From contig DASZHS010000012.1 of the NCBI GenBank assembly GCA_035937595.1, positions 3,543 through 67,542 on the forward strand: a DNA stretch of 64,000 nucleotides. The letters run 5' to 3'. How positions within the stretch are numbered: position 1 is the stretch's first letter; each line of letters begins with the position of its first letter. The translations under genes were made by a program, and so were the position numbers. The notes under the pieces were generated by a model that was given only the letters and a program-made list of their open reading frames with translations, ran no database searches and had not been told where the DNA came from. This DNA is from Palsa-459 sp035937595 (GTDB lineage Bacteria > Actinomycetota > Acidimicrobiia > Acidimicrobiales > RAAP-2). Below, in pieces: positions 33,984 through 42,341 of this stretch.

Positions 33984-35542
33984 ACCTTCTCGACGGCCTC
34001 GATGGGGACCGGCGTCGGGCTCGGCCCGACGCTGCGCCGAAGCTCGATCTCCGGCAAAAGGAACGACAGCCCGAACGCGATCGCCGCCACCGGGATCGCC
34101 CAACGGAACACCACCTGAATCGACTGGGTCATCGCCTCGAGCACGTGCTGGAGGAGCCCGGGCGGTAGACCGTGGAGCGCGGCCGGCGTCAGGTGGGCGA
34201 CCGAGAGGTGCACCGCGGCGGGCAGCCGCTGCTGGAGCTGGTTCGAGAAGATGGCGCCGAAGACCGCGGTGCCGAAGGACCCCCCGATCATCCGGAAGAA
34301 GTTGGCGCCGGCCGTCGCCGTGCCGAGGTCCCGGAACTCCACGGCGTTCTGCACGGCCACGATCAGGATCTGCATGACCAGCCCCAGACCGACGCCGAAG
34401 ACGAACATGTCCACGCACAGCGCCCACCCTGTCGTGTCGAGGCCCACCGTGCTGAGCAGCGCGAGGCCCACGACCATGAGCGCGGTCCCGAGGATCGGGA
34501 ACCGCCGATAGCCGACCCCGCGGCTGATGAGCTGCCCGGCGGTGATCGACGCGCCGAAGAGCCCGCCCATCATCGGGAGCAGCCACAGGCCGGAGAGCGT
34601 CGGGCTGACGCCGCGCACGAACTGCAAGAAGAACGGCAGGTACGTCATGGCCCCGAACATCGCGAACCCGACGACGAAGCTGATGGCGCTCGCCGCGGAG
34701 AACACGCGGTTGGCGAACAGCCGGGGTGGCAGCACCGCCTCGGTGGCGCGCCGCTCGATCGCGACGAACGCGATCGTGGCCGTGACGCCGATGACGGCGA
34801 GCACCATCATGGGTGCCGATCCCCACCCGTAGGTGATCCCGCCGAGGGAGGCGAACAGGACGATCGCCGTGGCGGCGACGGTCAGCGCGACGACGCCGAG
34901 GTAGTCGACGCGGTGCGCGACGCGCGCCGAGCGCGACGGCAGCACGATGGCGGTCACCACGAGCGCGGCGATCCCGATCGGGACGTTGACGTAGAACACC
35001 CAGCGCCACGACGCGTGCTCGGTCAGCAGGCCGCCGACGAGCGGGCCGAGGACGGTCGCCGACCCGAACGTCGCGCCGAAGTAGCCGGCGTAGCGCCCGC
35101 GATCTCGGGGCGCGACGATGTCGCCGATGATCGCCTGCGCGCCGATCAGCAGTCCCCCGCCGCCGAGCCCCTGGAGGGCGCGGAAGCCGATCAGCTCGCC
35201 CATCGTCTGGGAGAGCCCGCACAGCACCGAGCCGACGAGGAAGAGGACGATCGCGATCTGGAACAGCCGCTTGCGACCGTAGAGGTCGCCGAGCTTGCCC
35301 CACAGCGGCGTCGACACCGTCGAGGCGAGGAGGTACGCGACGACCACCCACGCGAGGTGGGCGGCGCCACCCAGGCTGCCGACGATGGTCGGGAGCGCGG
35401 TGGAGACGATCGTCTGGTCGAGCGCCGCGAGCAGCATGCCGAGCATCAGCGCCGCGATGACGAGCCGCAGCCCGCGCGGCGACATCGCGACGGGCGCCAC
35501 GCCCGCGTCGGTGACCTCGGCGGGTGCGGGCCCCTCGGTCAC
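33980..35542 (-). CDS. MFS drug exporter, DHA2 (14-helix) type
   Basis: 520 residues from GTG 35542. The protein opens with LRLVIAALMLGMLLAALDQTIVSTALPTIV, the DHA2 motif C region, and has motif A GKLGDLYGRKR in the first loop. About 14 membrane helices can be counted, as in EmrB/QacA proton-coupled multidrug exporters. The substrate is unknown. Its stop TAG shares the palindrome CTAG with the stop of the convergent phosphatase gene. No regulator of the TetR or MarR type is adjacent. Confidence 0.9.
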   Translation of the reverse strand: MTEGPAPAEVTDAGVAPVAMSPRGLRLVIAALMLGMLLAALDQTIVSTALPTIVGSLGGAAHLAWVVVAYLLASTVSTPLWGKLGDLYGRKRLFQIAIVLFLVGSVLCGLSQTMGELIGFRALQGLGGGGLLIGAQAIIGDIVAPRDRGRYAGYFGATFGSATVLGPLVGGLLTEHASWRWVFYVNVPIGIAALVVTAIVLPSRSARVAHRVDYLGVVALTVAATAIVLFASLGGITYGWGSAPMMVLAVIGVTATIAFVAIERRATEAVLPPRLFANRVFSAASAISFVVGFAMFGAMTYLPFFLQFVRGVSPTLSGLWLLPMMGGLFGASITAGQLISRGVGYRRFPILGTALMVVGLALLSTVGLDTTGWALCVDMFVFGVGLGLVMQILIVAVQNAVEFRDLGTATAGANFFRMIGGSFGTAVFGAIFSNQLQQRLPAAVHLSVAHLTPAALHGLPPGLLQHVLEAMTQSIQVVFRWAIPVAAIAFGLSFLLPEIELRRSVGPSPTPVPIEAVEKV

Positions 35543-35606
35543 CGAAGGAGGCTACCGGCCGTCCCATTTCGAGGACGCGCTGGTCGTGTCGCACACGTGA
35601 CGCCGC

Positions 35607-35671
35607 GGCCGACGACGCAGGCCGACGACGCCGGCCGACGACGCCGGCCGACGACGCGGGTCGACGGTGCG
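35607..35671. repeat. 13-bp tandem repeat in a divergent intergenic region
   Basis: Four units of GGCCGACGACGCN start at 35607, 35620, 35633 and 35646, followed by a degenerate fifth at 35659. They sit between the start of the MFS exporter and the start of the first glucan phosphorylase, 29-93 bp before the latter. The period of 13 is not a multiple of three and no conserved frame runs through it, so it is unlikely to be coding. Confidence 0.85.
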
Positions 35672-35699
35672 CGATGATGGCGCCCGAGAGGAGGTCGGC

Positions 35700-38252
35700 G
35701 TGTCCGACGTGCACGACGAGGGTGGGCGGGCGACGCCCCCGGTCAGCTACGCCGACCTCATCACGCTCGCCGAGAACCTTCGCTGGACCTGGCACATGGA
35801 CGTGCGGGCGCTCTTCGAGAGCCTGTTCCCCGAGGTGCGGGCGGAGGAGCTCGAGTGGCCGCTGCGGCTGCTGCGCGAGCTCGGCGTAGCGGAGATCGAG
35901 TCTCGGCTCGCGTCCATGCCCGCCCTCGCCGCCCTCGCGCGCGCCGTCGTCGACGACCGCTCCGACTACCTCGAGGAGGCGCCGGCAACCTGGTTCCCGA
36001 CCACGCACGGCGACGCGCCGTCGCTCGAGGTCGCCTTCCTCGCTGCGGAGTTCGCCGTCACGGACTCGCTCCCGATCTTCGCCGGCGGCCTCGGCGCGAT
36101 CGCCGGCGAGCAGCTGAAGTCCGCGAGCGCCCTCGGCGTGCCGCTCGTGGGGCTCGGCCTCTTGTACCGCGAGTCGTCCCACCAGCGCCTCGACGCGGTC
36201 GGGAGCCAGCGCGAGTCCTGGGAGGTCCTCGACCCCACCTCGCTCCCCGTCTCGCTCGTGCGCGGGGCGGACACCGAGCCGGTCACCGTCGACGTGCCCT
36301 TCCCCGGCCGCGACGTCGTCGCCCAGGTGTGGTCCGCGCCGGTCGGCCGCACCTGGCTGTACCTCCTCGACACCGACGTGCCGCAGAATGCGGCGGAGGA
36401 TCGGGGCATCACCGCCCGGCTGTACGGCGGCTCGCTCGAGACGCGGATCCAACAGGAGCTCGTGCTCGGCATCGGCGGCATGCGCGCACTGTGGAAGTGC
36501 GGGCACCGCCCGAGCGTCCTGCACCTCAACGAGGGCCACACGGCGTTCGCGGCCCTCCAGCTGATCGCCCAGATCGAGCGCCGCAGCGACGTGCCCTTCG
36601 ACGTGGCGCGCCGGATCGCCGCCGCCCAGATGATCTTCACCACCCACACCCCGGTGAGCGCGGGCCACGACTACTTCCCGGTCGCGCTCGCCGCGCCGTA
36701 CCTCGCCCCCTACGCCCGGCTCCTCGGCCTCTCGGACGAGGCGCTGTTCGCCCTCGGTCGCTACCGGCCCGAGGACCCGACCGACACGTTCTGTCCCACG
36801 GTCCTCGCGCTGCGGCTCTGCGACGCGCGCAACGGCGTGAGCCGGCTGCACGGCGCGGTCACCCGGCAGCAGTGGGGCGGGCTCTGGCGGCGGCTCCCGA
36901 CCGACGAAGTGCCGATCTCGCACGTGACCAACGGCGTCCACCTGCAGTCGTGGATCACGCCGGAGATCGACCGGCTGCTAGATCGCCAGCTCGGCGAGGA
37001 GTGGCGCAAGGTCCCCGGCGAGCCCGAGTCGTGGGCCGCGATGCTCGACGCCGACGACGCGGAGCTGTGGCACGCGAGGAACGCCGCGCGCGCGCGGCTC
37101 GTCGCCGCCACACGGGAGCGGCGGCTCTCGCTCATCGGGCGTCGCCGATCCGACGCCGTCGCGATCGACGAGGCCAAGCAGCTCCTCGACCGCGATGCCT
37201 TCACGATCGGGTTCGTCGGCAGGTTCGTCGCCTACAAGCGGCCGACGCTCTTCCTGCGCGACCCCGACCGGCTCGCGCGGCTGCTCTCGGACCCCGATCG
37301 TCCCGTCCAGATCGTCTTCGCCGGCAAGGCGCACCCCAACGACGAGCACGGCAAGCGGTTGCTGCAGACGGTCAACGACTTCGCCCAGCAGCGAGGGTTC
37401 ACGCGTCGGCTCGTCTTCATCGAGGACTTCGACCTCACCGCGGACCGGGCGATGTCCCAGGGGGTCGACCTCTGGCTCAACACGCCGCGGCGGCCCCTCG
37501 AGGCGTGCGGCATCGGTGGCATGAAGGCCGGGGTCAACGGCGCGCTCAACCTGAGCACCCTCGACGGCTGGTGGGACGAGGCGTGGAACGACGCGATGCC
37601 CGGTGCGCCGCCCATCGGCTGGTGCATCGGCACCGCGGATGCCTTCGAGGACCACGACCTGCAGGACGCCCTCGACGCCGAGTCCCTCTACGACCAGCTC
37701 GAGCACGACATCGTGCCGCGGTTCTTCGACCGCGACGCACAGGGCATCCCGCGGCGCTGGATCGCGTCGGTCCGCCAGTCGATGGCGACGCTGGCCGAGA
37801 CCTGGCGCTCCCACCGGATGGTCGAGCAGTACGTCGACGACCTCTACCTGCCGGCCGCCGTGCGCGCGGCGCGCCTGCAGACGAACGGCGCCGCGCGCGC
37901 GCGTCGCCTCGCCGCGACGCTCGGGCGCGTGTCGACGGGGTGGCCCCAGGTCCGCCTCGAGGTGGCGACGTGCACCGTCGCCGACGGCGTGACGACCGTC
38001 GACGTCCACGCGCACCTCGGCGAGCTGTCGACGAGGGACGTCACCGTCGACCTGTGGGTGATGCCGCCCGACGCGCCGGCCTACCCGTTCGCCGCGCACT
38101 TCCTCGTAGGCCCGGTGGGCCCCGGTGCGACCGTCGCCTACCGCGCCGTGGCGAGGGTCGAGCCCGACGCCCGACTCTCGGCTCGCGTGCTCCCGGTCAT
38201 CGAGGACGCCCCCAGCCGCTTCCTCCCCGGCCTGATCGCCTGGGCCGACTGA
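35700..38252 (+). CDS. glgP: alpha-glucan phosphorylase (GT35), divergent copy
   Basis: 850 residues from GTG 35700, preceded by AGAGGAGG. It begins with the DUF3417 region (LAENLRWTWHMDVRALFESLFP) and continues as the short alpha-glucan phosphorylase family: FAGGLGAIAGEQLKSASALG, VLHLNEGHTAFAA, TTHTPVSAGHDYF, FIGFVGRFVAYKR-like GFVGRFVAYKRP, and the PLP site NTPRRPLEACGIGGMKAG with Lys609. The usual PLP motif is LEASGTSGMKAA, so three positions differ. The enzyme releases glucose-1-phosphate from glucan ends. Its C-terminal extension (about 730-850) is beta-rich. Only 2 bp separate it from the fusion gene. Confidence 0.9.
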   Translation: MSDVHDEGGRATPPVSYADLITLAENLRWTWHMDVRALFESLFPEVRAEELEWPLRLLRELGVAEIESRLASMPALAALARAVVDDRSDYLEEAPATWFPTTHGDAPSLEVAFLAAEFAVTDSLPIFAGGLGAIAGEQLKSASALGVPLVGLGLLYRESSHQRLDAVGSQRESWEVLDPTSLPVSLVRGADTEPVTVDVPFPGRDVVAQVWSAPVGRTWLYLLDTDVPQNAAEDRGITARLYGGSLETRIQQELVLGIGGMRALWKCGHRPSVLHLNEGHTAFAALQLIAQIERRSDVPFDVARRIAAAQMIFTTHTPVSAGHDYFPVALAAPYLAPYARLLGLSDEALFALGRYRPEDPTDTFCPTVLALRLCDARNGVSRLHGAVTRQQWGGLWRRLPTDEVPISHVTNGVHLQSWITPEIDRLLDRQLGEEWRKVPGEPESWAAMLDADDAELWHARNAARARLVAATRERRLSLIGRRRSDAVAIDEAKQLLDRDAFTIGFVGRFVAYKRPTLFLRDPDRLARLLSDPDRPVQIVFAGKAHPNDEHGKRLLQTVNDFAQQRGFTRRLVFIEDFDLTADRAMSQGVDLWLNTPRRPLEACGIGGMKAGVNGALNLSTLDGWWDEAWNDAMPGAPPIGWCIGTADAFEDHDLQDALDAESLYDQLEHDIVPRFFDRDAQGIPRRWIASVRQSMATLAETWRSHRMVEQYVDDLYLPAAVRAARLQTNGAARARRLAATLGRVSTGWPQVRLEVATCTVADGVTTVDVHAHLGELSTRDVTVDLWVMPPDAPAYPFAAHFLVGPVGPGATVAYRAVARVEPDARLSARVLPVIEDAPSRFLPGLIAWAD

Positions 38253-38254
38253 CC

Positions 38255-41200
38255 GTGGACGCCGACGACGAGGCGCTGAGCCGCGAGCTGCGCGCGCTCG
38301 CCGACGCCCACGGGGTCACCGCCTCGTACCTCGACCACGGCGGCGTCCAGCGCACCGCGCCCCGCTCGTCGGTCCTCGCCGTCCTCGAGGCGCTCGGCGT
38401 CGAGGGGGCGGTCGACGATCCCGCGGGCGCCCTCGCCGCACACGCCGCGACGCCCGGCCTGCTCGACGCCGTCGTGGTGCTCGAGGGTGGCGAGGCACCG
38501 ACGTCCGTGCCCGTCGCCGTGCGGCCGGGCACGCGCGCGCTCGAGTGCGAGCTCGTGACCGAGGACGGCGAGGCGACGGGGTGGCGCGCACCGCTCGGTG
38601 ACGACGCGTCGCACCCAGGAGGCGTGGTCACGAGGGCCCTCGCGCTGCCGCGGCCGCTCGCCGCGGGGTACCACGCCCTCACGGTCCGCGACGGCGCACA
38701 GGCGTCGAGCGCGCACGTCCTCGCGCGGCCCGCCGGTGGCGCCCGTGGGCGGTTCGACGACGCCTGGCGCGCCGTCGGGATCGCCGCGCCGCTGTTCACC
38801 CTGCACTCCGAGCGCAGCTGGGGCTGCGGCGACCTCACCGACCTCGACGAGCTCGCCGGGCTCGCCGCGCCGCACGGGGCCTCGGTCGTCGCCACGCTGC
38901 CGCTGCTGGCCGGCTTCGGGCCGACCCCGTTCGACCCGAGCCCCTACCTGCCGGTGAGCCGGCAGTTCTGGCACGAGCGGTGGCTCGACGTGGACGCGGC
39001 GCTCGACGCGCTCGGCGCCGACGACCTCGCAGGGCTCGCGGCCGACGCGCGACGCCGCGCCCGCGCCGCCGCCGACGCCGCGCACCCCTACGTGGACGGC
39101 GAGGGGTCGATGCGCGCCCAGCGCGAGGTCCTCGAGGCCGCCGTGGCGGGGCTGGGCGACGCCCCGCACGTCCGCGCGGCGCGCACCGCGTACCTCGCGG
39201 ACCGGCCGTCCGTGGCGGACTACGCGCGCTTCCGTGCGGCCGGCGAGCGCCACGGGATCGACTGGACACGCTGGCCCGCGGCGCTGCGCGACGGCCGCAT
39301 CCGCGACGGCGACGTCGACGCCGCGGTCGTCGAGTACCACGAGACGGCCCAGTGGCTGGCCGACACCCAGCTGCGCGCGCTGGTGGAGCGGCTCGCCCGT
39401 CGCGGCCAGGTGCTCGCCTTGGACCTGCCGCTCGGCGCCCACTCACGCGGCTACGACGTCTGGCGCCACCAGGACCAGTTCCTCCAGGGCCTCTCCGTCG
39501 GCGCGCCCCCCGACCGCTTCTTCCCGCGCGGCCAGGTCTGGGGCTTCCCGCCGCCGCGCGTGCACGCGGCCCGAGCCGACGGCCACGCGCTGTTCCGCGC
39601 CGCGCTCGTCCACCACCTGAACGTGGCCGGCATGCTCCGCATCGACCACGTCCTCGGGACCCAGCGGCTCTTCTGCATCCCCGACGGCATGCGGGCGAGC
39701 GACGGCCTGTACGTCCGCATGCCGCTCGAAGAGCTGCTCGCCGTCGTCGCGATCGAGGCGCAGCGCCACCGCGCGGCGATCGTGGGCGAGGACCTCGGCA
39801 CGGTCGACGCCGCCGTGCGCCGCGCGATGCAGCGCGACGGCGTGCGGCGCACCTCGGTCGTCGAGCTCGCGATCAAGCCGGCCGGCACGGACCCCTTCGT
39901 CCCGCCGCCGGCCGGCGCCGTCGCGTCGTTCTCGACGCACGACCTCCCCACCTTCGAGGGGTGGTGGCGGTGCCGGGACGTCGACGAGCGCGTCTCGCTC
40001 GGGCAGGTCGACGCGGCGACGGGCGCCGAGATGCGCGCCAAGCGCCTCACCGAGCGGGCGCGGCTCGCGACGCTCGTCGGCGGGACCGCGGCGGCGGCGG
40101 AAATCGACGTGCCCGACGACCCGCCGCCGTCGGGCCTCCTCGTGGCCGCGAACCGGGTGCTCGCCGACGGCGAGGCCGGCGTCGTCGTCCTGCAGCTCGA
40201 CGACGTGCTCGGCGAGCGCGAGGCGGTGAACCTGCCGGGCACCTCGACCGAGCGCCGCAACTGGCAGCGCCGGACCGCGCTCTCGCTCGAGGCGGTGCGC
40301 GAGGACCCCCGGCTCGCCCGCGCGCTCGACGACGTGCACGCGCGCCGCCCCGAGCCCGAGGCGGCCACGGCCCGCGCCGGCGTGACCGTGGCCACCCGCT
40401 ACGGCGTCACCCGGTTCGACGACCGCGACGAGGCCCGATTCGTCGCGGGGCGGCACGCCCGTCTGTTCGACCACCTCGGCGCGCACCCGATGGAGGTCGA
40501 CGGCCAGCCCGGGACGTACTTCGCCGTGTGGGCGCCGAGCGCCGCGTGGGTGGAGGTCGTGGGCGACTTCAACGGCTGGGACGGCCACCGCCACCCGCTC
40601 GCACGGCGCGAGGCGTCGGGGATCTGGGAGGGGTTCGTCCCCGACGTGGGGTCCGGCGAGCGGTACAAGTTCCGGCTCGCCTCCACCCTCGGCGGCGACG
40701 TGCTGGACAAGGCCGACCCGTTCGCCCGCCAAGCCGAGCTCCCCCCTCGGACCGCCTCGATCGTCCACGTGGCCGACCACGCCTGGGGCGACGCCGCCTG
40801 GATGGCGGCGCGCACGGCGCGCCAGGCGACGAGCGCGCCGATCTCGGTCTACGAGGTCCACCTCGGGTCGTGGCGACGCGACCCCGATGACCCGTCGCGG
40901 CTGTACTCCTACGGCGAGCTCGCGCCGCTCCTCGCGGCGCACGTCGCCGAGCTCGGCTGCACCCACGTCGAGCTGCTGCCGGTGATGGAGCACCCCTACT
41001 ACCAGTCCTGGGGCTACCAGCTCTCGGGGTACTTCGCGCCGACCGCGCGCTACGGGAGCCCCGACGACTTCGCCGCCTTCGTCGACGAGCTGCACCGCGC
41101 GGGGATCGGCGTGCTCCTCGACTGGGTGCCCGGCCACTTCCCCGACGACGAGTTCGCCCTCGGCTGCTTCGACGGGACGCACCTCTTCGAGCACCCGGAC

Positions 41201-42295
41201 CCGAGGATGCGCGTGCACCCCGACTGGCACAGCCTCATCTTCAACTACGCCCGCGGCGAGGTGCGCTCGTTCCTCATGAGCGCGGCGTGCTGGTGGCTCG
41301 AGCGGTACCACGCCGACGGCCTGCGCTTCGACGCCGTCGCGTCCATGCTGTACCTCGACTTCTCCCGCGGGGACGGGGAGTGGGTGCCCAACCACCTCGG
41401 CGGCAACGAGAACCTCGACGCCGTCGCGCTGCTGCGGGCGTGCAACGAGGAGATCCACCGGTCCTATCCCGGGGCAATCACGGTGGCGGAGGAGTCGACG
41501 GCGTGGCCGGGCGTCACCGCCCCGGTACGAGACGGTGGCCTCGGGTTCGACTACAAGTGGGATCTCGGCTGGATGCACGACACGCTCGACTACCTGCACA
41601 CCGACCCCGCGCACCGCGGCGAGCGTCGCGACCGGCTCACCTTCCGGTCGGTGTACGCCACCTCCGAGCAGTTCGTCCTCCCGCTCTCCCACGACGAGGT
41701 CGTGCACGGGAAGGGGTCGCTCTACACCCAGATGGCCGGTGCGGACGATCGCGAGCGGCTGGCCAACCTCCGCCTGCTGTTCGGGCTCCAGCTGCTCCAG
41801 CCGGGCAAGAAGCTCCTCTTCATGGGCGACGAGTTCGGCCAGGTCCGCGAGTGGGGCGTCGACCGCGCCCTCGACTGGGCGCTGCTCGACGATCCCGGGC
41901 ACGCCGGGCTGGCCGCCCTCGCGCGGCACCTCGCTGCCCTCTACGCCACCTCGACACCACTCCACGGCGACGACCTCGAGGACCGCGGGTTCCGCTGGCT
42001 CGACGCGGACGAGCACGCGCGCCGGGTCTTCGCCGTCGAACGCCGCGACGGGCGCGGCGCCCACCTGGTGGCCGTCTGCAACGCGGGGACCGACCCCCAG
42101 ACGGGCTACGTGGTCGGGCTCCCGACCGGGGGGACCTGGCAGCTCGCGTGCTCGAGCGACGAGGAGCGATTCGGCGGGACCGGGCACCCCGTGGTGCCCT
42201 CGCTGGCCGCCGCCGACGTCCCCTGGCAAGGTCGTCGCTGGTCCGCGGCCGTCGACGTCCCAGCCCTCGGGTTTGTCATCTATGCACCCGGGTAG
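38255..42295 (+). CDS. fused 4-alpha-glucanotransferase (MalQ) and glycogen branching enzyme (GlgB)
   Basis: Single 1346-codon frame from GTG 38255. Residues about 1-700 are a GH77 amylomaltase: GRFDDAWRAVGIAAPLFTL, MLRIDHVLGT (nucleophile Asp464), IVGEDLGTV (acid/base Glu512), STHDLPTFEGWW (Asp563), and NLPGTSTERRNWQRR at its end. A linker of about 20 residues (RRPEPEAATARA) leads to a GH13 branching enzyme from about 710: CBM48 (FAVWAPSAAWVEVVGDFNGW), VYEVHLGSWRR, GLRFDAVASMLYLD (Asp1026), TVAEESTAWPG (Glu1079) and LSHDEVVHGKGSL (Asp1147). Both catalytic sets are complete. The family's E. coli counterparts are separate proteins. MalQ moves maltodextrin segments and GlgB makes alpha-1,6 branches. 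Confidence 0.93.
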   Translation: MDADDEALSRELRALADAHGVTASYLDHGGVQRTAPRSSVLAVLEALGVEGAVDDPAGALAAHAATPGLLDAVVVLEGGEAPTSVPVAVRPGTRALECELVTEDGEATGWRAPLGDDASHPGGVVTRALALPRPLAAGYHALTVRDGAQASSAHVLARPAGGARGRFDDAWRAVGIAAPLFTLHSERSWGCGDLTDLDELAGLAAPHGASVVATLPLLAGFGPTPFDPSPYLPVSRQFWHERWLDVDAALDALGADDLAGLAADARRRARAAADAAHPYVDGEGSMRAQREVLEAAVAGLGDAPHVRAARTAYLADRPSVADYARFRAAGERHGIDWTRWPAALRDGRIRDGDVDAAVVEYHETAQWLADTQLRALVERLARRGQVLALDLPLGAHSRGYDVWRHQDQFLQGLSVGAPPDRFFPRGQVWGFPPPRVHAARADGHALFRAALVHHLNVAGMLRIDHVLGTQRLFCIPDGMRASDGLYVRMPLEELLAVVAIEAQRHRAAIVGEDLGTVDAAVRRAMQRDGVRRTSVVELAIKPAGTDPFVPPPAGAVASFSTHDLPTFEGWWRCRDVDERVSLGQVDAATGAEMRAKRLTERARLATLVGGTAAAAEIDVPDDPPPSGLLVAANRVLADGEAGVVVLQLDDVLGEREAVNLPGTSTERRNWQRRTALSLEAVREDPRLARALDDVHARRPEPEAATARAGVTVATRYGVTRFDDRDEARFVAGRHARLFDHLGAHPMEVDGQPGTYFAVWAPSAAWVEVVGDFNGWDGHRHPLARREASGIWEGFVPDVGSGERYKFRLASTLGGDVLDKADPFARQAELPPRTASIVHVADHAWGDAAWMAARTARQATSAPISVYEVHLGSWRRDPDDPSRLYSYGELAPLLAAHVAELGCTHVELLPVMEHPYYQSWGYQLSGYFAPTARYGSPDDFAAFVDELHRAGIGVLLDWVPGHFPDDEFALGCFDGTHLFEHPDPRMRVHPDWHSLIFNYARGEVRSFLMSAACWWLERYHADGLRFDAVASMLYLDFSRGDGEWVPNHLGGNENLDAVALLRACNEEIHRSYPGAITVAEESTAWPGVTAPVRDGGLGFDYKWDLGWMHDTLDYLHTDPAHRGERRDRLTFRSVYATSEQFVLPLSHDEVVHGKGSLYTQMAGADDRERLANLRLLFGLQLLQPGKKLLFMGDEFGQVREWGVDRALDWALLDDPGHAGLAALARHLAALYATSTPLHGDDLEDRGFRWLDADEHARRVFAVERRDGRGAHLVAVCNAGTDPQTGYVVGLPTGGTWQLACSSDEERFGGTGHPVVPSLAAADVPWQGRRWSAAVDVPALGFVIYAPG

Positions 42296-42341
42296 CGGCG
42301 TGCGCCAGTTTGCGCACGAGGTCCACTAACTTCGTCGGTCC

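Noticed and set aside
35855..38254. 800 extra codons in frame upstream of the MalQ-GlgB gene
   Set aside because: The open frame runs through the first phosphorylase in another register and reads as Arg/Pro/Ala-rich nonsense. The phosphorylase frame has real motifs, and the GTG at 38255 follows its stop by 2 bp.
39443..42229. 928-codon frame on the minus strand opposite the fusion gene
   Set aside because: No recognisable motif, composition bias only, and fully covered by a gene with two complete catalytic sets.
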